Origin: Rhizobium sp. RM
GTDB lineage: Bacteria; Pseudomonadota; Alphaproteobacteria; Rhizobiales; Rhizobiaceae
Length of the DNA stretch: 64,000 bases
Assembly: GCF_013390595.1 (NCBI RefSeq)
Contig: NZ_JACAWV010000002.1
Span: 372,001 to 436,000 of the forward strand
Reading direction: 5' to 3'
Shown here: piece by piece, positions 29,937 to 37,767 of the stretch
How positions within the stretch are numbered: the first letter of the stretch is position 1
Layout of the letters: every line of letters begins with the position of its first letter
Program-made: the position numbers and the translations under genes
The notes under the pieces: generated by a model
Databases searched by the model: none
Told to the model about the DNA's origin: nothing
Seen by the model: only the letters and a program-made list of their open reading frames with translations

Positions 29937-30524
29937 TCAGTTGAGCGGAATGTTGTTGTCGGTCTTCGATGCCTGGTAGCTGTTCGAAAGATCGTCATAG
30001 GCGGCCTTGATGCGGGCCGTCTGCGCCTTCAGTTCGCTTTTCAGCGGGTCGGCTTCGCTCTCCACCAGGTCGGAAATGAAATAGGAGTTCCAGAAGGCAT
30101 TGTTGCGGCGGTATCCGCCGGGCTCCAGACCGAACACTTCCTTGAGGATTTTCAGGTCGTGCGGAATGGCGAAAGCGTCGCGCGAATCTTCGTGGCTGAA
30201 GAACGAGTAGAAATTGTCGAAACCGGCCCAGGTGATCGCCGACATGCACATGGTGCAGGGTTCGTGCGTCGACAGGAAGATCAGGTCCTTGGTGTTGAGC
30301 TTTTCGCCAAGTTCATAAAAGCGCTTGAGGGTGTGGACCTCACCGTGCCAGAGCGGATTTTCCAGCTCGTTGTTGGTCTCGGCAATGACCAGAGACAGGT
30401 CGGACTTGCGCAGAATGGCGGCGCCGAAGACCTTGTTGCCAAGGCTGACACCGCGCGCCGTCAGCGGCAGGATGTCGTGTTCGATAACGTCGAGAAGGCG
30501 GGCGGCGATGGTGTTGCTGGCCAC
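29937..30524 (-). CDS. cytidine/nucleoside deaminase-family protein
   Basis: A 195-residue protein with the zinc-binding deaminase signature: HGEVH in place of the usual HAE (His and catalytic Glu) and PCTMC (the two zinc-binding cysteines) about 35 residues later. Family members deaminate cytosine, guanine or adenine in bases, nucleosides or tRNA. It is longer than tRNA adenosine deaminase and lacks its typical flanking sequences, so the substrate is open. It lies 17 bases upstream of mazG on the same strand; the two may be one nucleotide-cleaning operon. Confidence 0.82.
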   Translation of the reverse strand: MASNTIAARLLDVIEHDILPLTARGVSLGNKVFGAAILRKSDLSLVIAETNNELENPLWHGEVHTLKRFYELGEKLNTKDLIFLSTHEPCTMCMSAITWAGFDNFYSFFSHEDSRDAFAIPHDLKILKEVFGLEPGGYRRNNAFWNSYFISDLVESEADPLKSELKAQTARIKAAYDDLSNSYQASKTDNNIPLN

Positions 30525-30662
30525 GGTGATCGTCCTTTGTGCCGGCGGAACGGAAAGCGGCTTCCGAGCGGAATGCCGTTAGAAAACAATGTCCTCTTTT
30601 TTGGCTCGAAGCCGCTTTTGTCAAGGGATGCAAGGCGGGATTCGTCTTGGGTAAAAACCCTT

Positions 30663-30715
30663 GCGGTTGGATTTCCTCAAAAACCCCACCGGTCGAGAAA
30701 TAAAAATCCAACCGC
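30663..30715 (+). promoter_or_regulatory. 12-bp inverted repeat in the cysG leader
   Basis: GCGGTTGGATTT (30663-30674) and its exact complement AAATCCAACCGC (30704-30715), separated by 29 bases, lie 60 bases upstream of cysG. The repeat could form a long hairpin in the 5' leader or be paired half-sites for a regulator of sulfur genes. Confidence 0.55.
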
Positions 30716-30774
30716 GCGAACGGCATGAATTTCTGTTTCTTCATTCCTCGCGGCAAATGCGGGATACATGTGGC

Positions 30775-32238
30775 ATGAATAATCATATCCGCTTTCCGCA
30801 AGCTGATGAACGGCTCTCCACTTTCCCCGCGTTTTTCCGCGTTGAAGGCAAGGTCGTTATCGTGTTCGGAAATGGCGACGAAGCTTTCGCCAAGGTCCGG
30901 CTGCTCTCCAACACCAACGCGCATATCGTCGCTTTTGCCGATCAGCCTGAGGACGCATTCAAGCGTTATCTCGTGGAGAACGGCATAGACCATCGCCCGC
31001 TCGCCTTTTCCGCCGAGTTGATCGATGGCGCAACGCTGGTCTTTGCCGCGACCGGCGATGAAAGCCTCGACCGCCAGATCGTGACGGAAGCGCGCGGCAG
31101 AAAAATTCCGGCCAATGCGGTCGATCAGCCTGCGTTTTGCGATTTCTTCACGCCCGCTCTGGTCACACGTGCACCTGTTGCCGTTGCCATCGGCACGGAA
31201 GGCGCCGGCCCGGTTCTTGCGCAGATGATCCGGGCGCGTATCGACCAGATGCTGTCACCGTCGCTTGGCAGGCTCGCACGCCTTGCCGTCGATTATCGCG
31301 ATGCTGCCGAAGACAATGTTCCGAAGGGCGCTCTGCGCCGCAACTTCTGGCGTCGGTTCTTCTCCGGCCGCGTCGCGGATGCGGTTGCCGTGGGTGATGA
31401 AACCGCTGCTCGCCGTAGCGCGGAAAGCCTGCTGCAGTTGCCTGAGCGCAGTGAAGGCCATGTCTGGCTGGTCGGTGCAGGTCCGGGCGCGGAAGATCTT
31501 CTGACGCTGCGCGCCCAGCGCGTTCTGATGGAAGCCGACGTCATCGTTTATGATGCGCTGGTTCCGCAGGCCATTGTCGATATGGGCCGCCGTGACGCGG
31601 AGCGTCTTTCTGTCGGCAAGCGCAAGGGCTGTCACACCAAGTCGCAGGACGAGATCAATCGCCTGCTGGTGCGCCTGGGACAGGAAGGCAAACGCGTCGT
31701 CCGTCTGAAATCCGGCGACCCCCTGGTCTATGGCCGTGCAGGTGAAGAAATGGCGGCTCTGCGCCATGCCGGTATCGGTTACGAGATCGTACCCGGTATC
31801 ACCTCGGCCTTTGCTGCGGCTGCCGATTTCGAATTGCCGCTGACACTGCGTGGCGTTGCCTCGTCGCTGATCTTCACCACCGGTCACGACCTGACCGGCG
31901 ACGTGCTGCCCGACTGGGCACGACTGGCCGTCTCGGGTGCGACGATTGCTGTCTACATGGGCCGCAGCGTTGCCGCTTCGGTCGCGACCCGCCTGATGGA
32001 TGCCGGTCTTGGCATTGAAACCACGGTTGCCGTGATCGAGAACGCCAGCCGTGCCGATCGCAAGCTGCTGCATGGCACATTGAAGGATTTGCCCGATCTG
32101 GAACATCGTGATGAACTGACCGGCCCGGTCATGGTTATCATCGGCGATGCCGTCGCGGGCGCCAATTTTGACAGGTCTGAGGCTCTTGCTCTTTCGGCAA
32201 GTACCAGGGACCTTAAGCGGGAGTATGAGAATGGCTGA
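30775..32238 (+). CDS. cysG: sirohaem synthase CysG
   Basis: Makes sirohaem, the prosthetic group of sulfite reductase, from uroporphyrinogen III. The 487-residue protein has an N-terminal precorrin-2 dehydrogenase/ferrochelatase part (FPAFFRVEGKVVIVFGNGDEAFAKVRLL) and a C-terminal uroporphyrinogen methyltransferase part (VWLVGAGPGAEDLLTLRA at about residue 235; GDPLVYGR; YEIVPGITSA). The ATG at 30775 gives the usual start; the frame opens earlier without support. It overlaps the DUF2849 gene by 8 bases and leads the sulfite-reduction operon. Confidence 0.96.
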   Translation: MNNHIRFPQADERLSTFPAFFRVEGKVVIVFGNGDEAFAKVRLLSNTNAHIVAFADQPEDAFKRYLVENGIDHRPLAFSAELIDGATLVFAATGDESLDRQIVTEARGRKIPANAVDQPAFCDFFTPALVTRAPVAVAIGTEGAGPVLAQMIRARIDQMLSPSLGRLARLAVDYRDAAEDNVPKGALRRNFWRRFFSGRVADAVAVGDETAARRSAESLLQLPERSEGHVWLVGAGPGAEDLLTLRAQRVLMEADVIVYDALVPQAIVDMGRRDAERLSVGKRKGCHTKSQDEINRLLVRLGQEGKRVVRLKSGDPLVYGRAGEEMAALRHAGIGYEIVPGITSAFAAAADFELPLTLRGVASSLIFTTGHDLTGDVLPDWARLAVSGATIAVYMGRSVAASVATRLMDAGLGIETTVAVIENASRADRKLLHGTLKDLPDLEHRDELTGPVMVIIGDAVAGANFDRSEALALSASTRDLKREYENG

Positions 32239-32545
32239 CAAGGTTTTGACCGCCAACCGTCTGGACGATGGCATTGCCGTCTGGCTGGATGCCAACGGAG
32301 AATGGACGGAAAACCTCCAGAACTCCCTGGTGGCGCGCCATGCGGAAGCCATTGCTTCGCTGGAGGAAATCGGCAAACGCGATTTTTCCGCCAACAAGGT
32401 CGTTGACGTCAACATTGTCGATGTCGTCGAGGAAAATGGTCGCCTGTGGCCGACCCGCCTGCGCGAACGCATCCGTGCGGCCGGCCCCACCGTTCAATAC
32501 GCCACCGGCTTCAAGCCGGCCGATGCAGCATTTATCGCAGTCTGA
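32231..32545 (+). CDS. DUF2849 protein of the sulfite-reduction operon
   Basis: A 104-residue cytosolic protein (MADKVLTANRLDDGIAVWLD) of the DUF2849 type, found between cysG and cysI in rhizobia. Function is unknown; the constant context suggests a role in sirohaem delivery or sulfite reductase assembly. The ATG at 32231 follows GGGAG with a 7-base gap and overlaps the end of cysG, implying coupled translation. Confidence 0.88.
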   Translation: MADKVLTANRLDDGIAVWLDANGEWTENLQNSLVARHAEAIASLEEIGKRDFSANKVVDVNIVDVVEENGRLWPTRLRERIRAAGPTVQYATGFKPADAAFIAV

Positions 32546-32553
32546 GGAATACG

Positions 32554-34224
32554 ATGTACCGTTACGACGAGTTCGACCACGCTTTCGTTCAGGGCCGTGT
32601 TGAGCAATTTCGCGATCAGGTGGCCCGCCGCCTGTCCGGAGAACTCGCTGAAGATGCCTTCAAGCCGCTGCGCCTGATGAACGGTGTCTATCTGCAATTG
32701 CACGCCTACATGCTGCGTGTTGCCATTCCCTATGGCACGTTGAATTCAAAGCAGATGCGTATGCTGGCGCACATTGCCCGCAAGTATGACCGTGGATACG
32801 GCCATTTCACCACGCGCCAGAACATCCAGTACAACTGGCCGCGCCTGGCCGACACGCCGGATATTCTTGACGAGCTGGCCAGTGTGGAAATGCACGCGCT
32901 GCAGACCTCCGGAAACTGCATTCGTAACGTCACCGCAGACCATTTTGCCGGTGCAGCCGCCGATGAAGTGGCCGATCCGCGTCCTTACGCCGAAATCCTG
33001 CGCCAGTGGTCGTCGGTTCACCCGGAATTTTCGTTCCTTCCGCGCAAGTTCAAGATTGCCGTCACGGGTGCGGAGCGTGACCGCGCCGCCATTCAGGTCC
33101 ACGATATCGGTCTGCATCTGAAAAAGAACGACAAGGGCGAGATCGGTTTTGCCGTTTACGTCGGCGGCGGTCAGGGCCGCACGCCGATGATCGCCAAGAA
33201 GATCCGCGACTTCCTGCCGGAAGAAGACCTGCTGTCCTACACCACGGCCATCATGCGCGTTTATAACCTGCATGGCCGTCGCGACAACAAGTACAAGGCG
33301 CGCATCAAGATCCTGGTACATGAGACCGGTGCCGAAGAACTGGCGCGCCAGGTCGAGGTTGAATTTGCCGAACTGAAGAACGGCGAACTCAAGCTGCCCG
33401 ACGCCGATATCGCCGCGATCACCACCTATTTCGCGCCGCCGGAACTGAAGGACCGTTCGGAAGGCTGGGAAAGCCTGGCCCGCTGGAAGCGTGCCGACGA
33501 AGGTTTCGCACGCTGGGTCGAGCAGAACGTCGCGCCGCACCAGCATCCCGACTACGGCATGGTGACGATTTCGCTGAAGCCGATCGGCGGTATTCCGGGT
33601 GATGCCTCGGATGCGCAGATGGATCTGGTGGCCGATATCGCCGAAGAATACGCTTTCGACGAAATCCGTATCAGCCACGAGCAGAACATCATCCTGCCGC
33701 ATGTGGCGCTGGCCGATCTGGAGCCGGTTTACCGCGCGCTCGTCGGTGCGGATCTTGCAACCGCCAATGCCGGTCTCATTACCGATATCATTGCCTGTCC
33801 CGGCTTGGACTATTGCGCGCTCGCCAATGCGCGCTCTATTCCGGTTGCCCAGGAACTTTCGCTGCGTTTCGGCGCACCGGAGCGTCAGGCTGAAATTGGC
33901 GAACTGAAGATCAAGATTTCCGGCTGCATCAATGCCTGCGGTCACCACCATGTCGGCCATATCGGCCTGCTTGGCGTGGAAAAGAAGGGTGCTGAGCTCT
34001 ACCAGATCACGCTTGGCGGTTCCGGAGACGAAAACACGTCGATCGGCGAAATCATCGGTCGCGGTTTCGAACCGGAAAAGGTCACCGACGCGGTGGAAAC
34101 CATCGTCGATACCTATCTCGGTCTTCGCCAGTCGAAGGAAGAAACCTTCCTCGAAGCTTACCGCCGTGTGGGCCCGCAGCCGTTCAAGGATGCGCTCTAT
34201 GGCTCTGCCGCCGAAGCCGCCTGA
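32554..34224 (+). CDS. cysI: sulfite/nitrite reductase haemoprotein
   Basis: Reduces sulfite to sulfide for cysteine synthesis using a sirohaem-[4Fe-4S] centre. The 556-residue protein has the duplicated ferrodoxin-like and reductase halves; the four cluster cysteines appear in CPGLDYC (C-x5-C) and GCINACGHH (C-x3-C). The neighbourhood (cysG upstream, DUF934 and a ferredoxin-NADP reductase downstream) favours assimilatory sulfite reduction over nitrite. The ATG at 32554 follows TGAGGAA, 8 bases after the preceding stop; 13 bases separate it from the DUF934 gene. Confidence 0.95.
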   Translation: MYRYDEFDHAFVQGRVEQFRDQVARRLSGELAEDAFKPLRLMNGVYLQLHAYMLRVAIPYGTLNSKQMRMLAHIARKYDRGYGHFTTRQNIQYNWPRLADTPDILDELASVEMHALQTSGNCIRNVTADHFAGAAADEVADPRPYAEILRQWSSVHPEFSFLPRKFKIAVTGAERDRAAIQVHDIGLHLKKNDKGEIGFAVYVGGGQGRTPMIAKKIRDFLPEEDLLSYTTAIMRVYNLHGRRDNKYKARIKILVHETGAEELARQVEVEFAELKNGELKLPDADIAAITTYFAPPELKDRSEGWESLARWKRADEGFARWVEQNVAPHQHPDYGMVTISLKPIGGIPGDASDAQMDLVADIAEEYAFDEIRISHEQNIILPHVALADLEPVYRALVGADLATANAGLITDIIACPGLDYCALANARSIPVAQELSLRFGAPERQAEIGELKIKISGCINACGHHHVGHIGLLGVEKKGAELYQITLGGSGDENTSIGEIIGRGFEPEKVTDAVETIVDTYLGLRQSKEETFLEAYRRVGPQPFKDALYGSAAEAA

Positions 34225-34237
34225 GGAGACCAAGACG

Positions 34238-34744
34238 ATGACAAAGATCTGGAACGAAAGCGGTTTCGTCGAAAACGATCCCTGGGTGATCGAAACGGAA
34301 GAGGTGAAGGCCGAGGACGGCCAGAAGGTTCTTCTGCCGCTCGACGCCTTTCTGACGCGCGTGGGCGAAAGCAACGATGTTGGTCTGGGCGTGCTGATTG
34401 CGCCCGCCGACGACGTGACGAAGCTTGAGCCATATCTCGACCGTATTGGCCTGGTGGCGGTCAGCTTCCCGGCCTTCAACGACGGGCGTGGTTTCAGCCA
34501 TGCCTCGCTGCTGCGCAGCCGTCTCGGCTTTACCGGCGAGGTGAGGGCGGTTGGCGATGTGCTGATCGACCAGGTGCCCTTGATGTTGCGCACCGGCTTC
34601 ACCAGCTTTGCAGTGACCAACCAAACCGCTATCCGCCGCCTGTCGGAAAACCGGCTTCCGGCGATCGACGTCTATTACCAGCCGACGGCCCGTGCCGCGA
34701 CCGGTAACGAGACCTATAGCTGGCGACGCCGCGTCGCTGTGTGA
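34238..34744 (+). CDS. DUF934 protein, sulfite-reduction accessory
   Basis: A 168-residue protein (MTKIWNESGFVENDPWV) with the DUF934 hallmarks: FPAFNDGRGFSHASLLRSRLGFTGEVRAVGDVLIDQ at about residues 75-110, with YQPT near the end. The family is a conserved partner of sulfite reductase in proteobacteria; its biochemical role is unproven. Start follows a TGAGGAGACC site, 13 bases from cysI. Last gene of the cysG operon. Confidence 0.92.
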   Translation: MTKIWNESGFVENDPWVIETEEVKAEDGQKVLLPLDAFLTRVGESNDVGLGVLIAPADDVTKLEPYLDRIGLVAVSFPAFNDGRGFSHASLLRSRLGFTGEVRAVGDVLIDQVPLMLRTGFTSFAVTNQTAIRRLSENRLPAIDVYYQPTARAATGNETYSWRRRVAV

Positions 34745-34755
34745 CGCGTCGCCAT

Positions 34756-34784
34756 GGAAATATGAGTTTTAGATACATATTTCC
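34756..34784 (+). promoter_or_regulatory. 9-bp dyad upstream of fpr
   Basis: GGAAATATG, an 11-base spacer, then CATATTTCC. The perfect dyad has the form of a LysR-type recognition site and lies 54 bases upstream of a TATAAT sequence, a plausible activator position. The assignment to a LysR-type regulator is inference. Confidence 0.55.
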
Positions 34785-34816
34785 TGAATGCATGGCAGTA
34801 TTGGCATTCTCATGCC

Positions 34817-34850
34817 TTCAAAACCGGGCAGAAATGGTATAATTGCCCGG
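34817..34850 (+). promoter_or_regulatory. candidate fpr promoter with overlapping hairpin
   Basis: TATAAT at 34838-34843 is a perfect -10 match, with TTCAAA at 34817-34822 as a poor -35 (15-base spacing), consistent with an activator-dependent promoter. A 7-bp inverted repeat (CCGGGCA / TGCCCGG, 34824-34850) brackets the -10 box. Confidence 0.5.
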
Positions 34851-34889
34851 TCGGAGAATGTCGCTTATCGAATATGGACGGAACTAGAA

Positions 34890-35702
34890 ATGAACGCGCC
34901 AGCCAAGACGGAAGATTTCGCGATCAAGATACCTGATGGTGTTTACGCCGAGACGGTTCTTTCGGTGGAGCATTACACCGATCACCTGTTCTGCTTCCGC
35001 ATGACGCGGCCGGCCGGTTTCCGTTTCCGTTCGGGCGAGTTTGCCATGATCGGCCTGATGGTTGGCGAAAAGCCGATCTACCGTGCTTACTCCATCGCAA
35101 GCCCGGCCTGGGATGAGGAACTGGAATTCTTCTCGATCAAGGTTCCCGATGGTCCTTTGACCTCACACCTGCAGGCCATCAAGCCCGGCGACACGGTCTT
35201 GATGCGCAAGAAGCCGACAGGCACGCTGGTTCTCGACGCGCTGACCCCCGGCAAGCGTCTTTACATGCTTTCCACCGGTACCGGCATTGCGCCCTTCGCA
35301 AGCCTGATCCGTGACCCGGAAACCTACGAAAAGTTCGATGAGGTCATTCTGACCCATACCTGCCGCGATGTGGCCGAACTGAAATACGGTTTCGATCTGG
35401 TCGAAGAAATCAAGAACCACGAGTTCCTGAACGAAATCGTCGGCGACAAGCTGAAGCTCTACTCCACGGTCACCCGTGAAGATTACGCCTTCACCGGCCG
35501 CATTACCGACCTCATCGAAAACGGCAAGGTGTTCGCCGATCTTGGCGTGCCTGCTTTCGATCCGGCGATCGACCGCGGCATGATCTGCGGTTCCTCGGCC
35601 ATGCTGAAGGACACCAAGGCGCTGCTCGAAAAAGCGGGCCTGACGGAAGGCGCCAACAACAAGCCGGCAGAATTCGTCATCGAACGTGCATTCGTCGGCT
35701 AA
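34890..35702 (+). CDS. fpr: ferredoxin-NADP reductase
   Basis: FAD enzyme that moves electrons between NADPH and ferredoxin or flavodoxin, which can supply sulfite reductase and oxidative-stress repair. The 270-residue protein has the FAD-binding YRAYSIASP near residue 70, GPLTSHL, and the NADP-binding STGTGIAPFASLIRD near residue 130. The ATG at 34890 starts MNAPAKTEDFAIKIPDG. It has its own promoter region although it follows the cysI operon. A bidirectional terminator closes it. Confidence 0.95.
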   Translation: MNAPAKTEDFAIKIPDGVYAETVLSVEHYTDHLFCFRMTRPAGFRFRSGEFAMIGLMVGEKPIYRAYSIASPAWDEELEFFSIKVPDGPLTSHLQAIKPGDTVLMRKKPTGTLVLDALTPGKRLYMLSTGTGIAPFASLIRDPETYEKFDEVILTHTCRDVAELKYGFDLVEEIKNHEFLNEIVGDKLKLYSTVTREDYAFTGRITDLIENGKVFADLGVPAFDPAIDRGMICGSSAMLKDTKALLEKAGLTEGANNKPAEFVIERAFVG

Positions 35703-35726
35703 GCCGCGCCACAGACCGAGATTTTG

Positions 35727-35752
35727 AAGGAGGCCCCACGGCCTCCTTTTTT
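35727..35752 (+). terminator. rho-independent terminator of fpr
   Basis: A 9-bp perfect stem (AAGGAGGCC / GGCCTCCTT) with a CCAC loop followed by a T6 run. It sits between the convergent fpr and MFS genes; its 3' end just reaches the MFS stop region. Confidence 0.92.
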
Positions 35753-37052
35753 ATTGGCCGTGTGAAGCCTCTGCCGCCTCATCATGCTCCTTCGGCGCGA
35801 TTTCGTTGCGGTAGATAAGAAAGAGGCCAATGGCGATGGCCGAGATTCCGCCGCCGACGAGATGGGACAGGGAGTAGCCGCCCTGCGTCACCAGCCAGCC
35901 TGCCACCACGTTGCTGAGTGACGCACCGATGCCCTGCACCGTCATGACGCTGGCAAGGCCGACATTGAAGCGTCCGGTACCCTTGAGAATGCGCTCGGCT
36001 GCCACAGGTGTGACGATGCCGAGCAGACCAGCACCGATACCGTCCAGAAACTGCACCGGAAAGATCACCCAGAAATCCGTGAAGGCCGATGCCAGAAAAC
36101 CCCGGAGCGGCAGGGCAATCAGCGCAATCAGAAACACCGTTGCAAGTCCGAAACGGCGGATCAGCCAGGGTGCCAGGGCAGCAACGAAGATCATCGCGAA
36201 TTGCGCGACGCCGGTGATGATCGCGGTGGTGCGGAACGGCGTCTGCAGCTCGATGGCAAAGTCCTGGGCGATCAGCCGGCCCATTGGCGCATTGCCGAAA
36301 TGAAAGACCAGCAGAATGATGGCGAGGAAGATCAGGCCGCGTTCCTGCAGCAGCACCTTGAAACCGGAAGGGCCGGGCTCGCCCTTGTCCTCGCCAAGAC
36401 CGCGCGCCACCTTGTGATCGATACGGTGCGGATCTATGGCGGCGGTGGCGATGAGTGCGCCAACAGCCGTGAGCAACATCAGGCCGATGACCCCATGCAG
36501 GCCGAAGAAGGACACGGCGACATAGGTCGCAAACAGCGAGGCGAAGTTGCCGCCATGGTTCCAGAACTCGTTGCGCGATATCTGGTGTGAAAACAGGCGC
36601 TCACCGACAAGGCCAAGTGTGAGACCGGCAAGGGCAGGTGCGACGACAGCACCCACCACGGCGGTCATGATCTGTCCCGTCCAGACGATCCAGACATCGG
36701 GAAAAATCAGCGTGATAAGGGCGCCGATGGTGACCAGCACCACAGGCACGGCAATCAGCATCCGTTTCCAGCTCGTGCCATCCACCAGTGCACCGCAGAG
36801 CGGCGTGGCGATCAGGCCGACCAGGCCGCCAACCGTGGCAATGAGACCGAGAGACAGCGAAGACCAGCCGTTCGTGGCAAGAAAGGCATCGAGAAACGGA
36901 CCGAGCCCATCCCGCGCATCGGCAAGAAAGAAGTTCAGCGCAGCAAGCGCAAACAGGGTGCGGTCGGAGAGGCCGCCGGCTCGCGGCGCACCGCCAGAGG
37001 AATGACCGGCCGAGGGGCTGCCTTGCGGCGCAGAAACGCTGAGGGCCGTCAT
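35751..37052 (-). CDS. MFS-family transporter
   Basis: A 433-residue protein with about 12 membrane spans in two six-helix halves joined by a cytoplasmic loop with basic and acidic residues (about 205-225). Features include FLATNGWSSLSLGLIATVGGLVGL and GALVDGTSWKRM, the loop 2-3 type motif of the major facilitator superfamily. The substrate is unknown. The start at 37052 has a GGAG site; an upstream frame extension to 37211 lacks transporter-like sequence. Gly/Ser-rich N-terminus of about 30 residues precedes the first span. Confidence 0.9.
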   Translation of the reverse strand: MTALSVSAPQGSPSAGHSSGGAPRAGGLSDRTLFALAALNFFLADARDGLGPFLDAFLATNGWSSLSLGLIATVGGLVGLIATPLCGALVDGTSWKRMLIAVPVVLVTIGALITLIFPDVWIVWTGQIMTAVVGAVVAPALAGLTLGLVGERLFSHQISRNEFWNHGGNFASLFATYVAVSFFGLHGVIGLMLLTAVGALIATAAIDPHRIDHKVARGLGEDKGEPGPSGFKVLLQERGLIFLAIILLVFHFGNAPMGRLIAQDFAIELQTPFRTTAIITGVAQFAMIFVAALAPWLIRRFGLATVFLIALIALPLRGFLASAFTDFWVIFPVQFLDGIGAGLLGIVTPVAAERILKGTGRFNVGLASVMTVQGIGASLSNVVAGWLVTQGGYSLSHLVGGGISAIAIGLFLIYRNEIAPKEHDEAAEASHGQ

Positions 37053-37260
37053 GAGAAGTGCTCCGGAAATATAGCGGTGGTGATGCTTGGCGTCATCGAG
37101 GTTCGCGAAGAACAGATGCCGCCGGATTTGGTTGCATTGGAAAACTAAAAAGCCTGATCGCGCATGTTGCTTGTAAAAACCGGTGAAAAGCCTGCCGTGG
37201 CACAGGAACATTTGTCCGGTTCAGCGAGTTACCGTCCGTCTAAACTTACGGATCGACGCC

Positions 37261-37764
37261 ATGAAACGCACAGCCGCAGTCCTGTTAACACTCGCCGGTA
37301 TCGTGGCAGCCCAGCCCGCCGCCGCTGACGAAAGCGCATTTCTCTCGTCCCTTGAAGGCACGTGGACGGGCAAGGGAACGGTCATCACCCGCATCGGTGC
37401 ACCGGCCATTTCAGTGAATTGCACGTTGAATTCGGATGCCCGAAGTGCTGCCCTGAGCATGTCAGGCAATTGCCGTGGACTGGTTGTCGTCAACCGCGCC
37501 ATCGCGGCTGACCTGACCGCCAGCGGGGCGCGCTACACAGGCACCTATACCGGTCCGTCCGGCCGCCCTTCGGCGCTGTCAGGCAATCGCCGGGGAAATG
37601 CCATCAACCTGACTGTGCGCTGGAACCGCGATATCAATGGTGACCGCGTGGCCGCAATGACCATCGAAAAGGTCGGTGCGAACGGCCTCAGACTGCGCAC
37701 AACCGACAAGGACGGCAAGACCGGCAAGACGGTGGTGACAAGCGATATCCGACTGGTGCGGTAA
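37261..37764 (+). CDS. secreted hypothetical protein
   Basis: A 167-residue protein with a clear signal peptide (MKRTAAVLLTLAGIVAAQPAAA, cleavage near AAADES) and a mature part rich in Thr, Gly and Arg beginning FLSSLEGTWTGKGTV, which looks like a small beta-barrel or lipocalin-like fold. Probably periplasmic. I do not recognise a specific function. The start at 37261 is where the signal peptide begins. It ends 3 bases from the convergent diguanylate cyclase gene. Confidence 0.75.
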   Translation: MKRTAAVLLTLAGIVAAQPAAADESAFLSSLEGTWTGKGTVITRIGAPAISVNCTLNSDARSAALSMSGNCRGLVVVNRAIAADLTASGARYTGTYTGPSGRPSALSGNRRGNAINLTVRWNRDINGDRVAAMTIEKVGANGLRLRTTDKDGKTGKTVVTSDIRLVR

Positions 37765-37767
37765 GCC

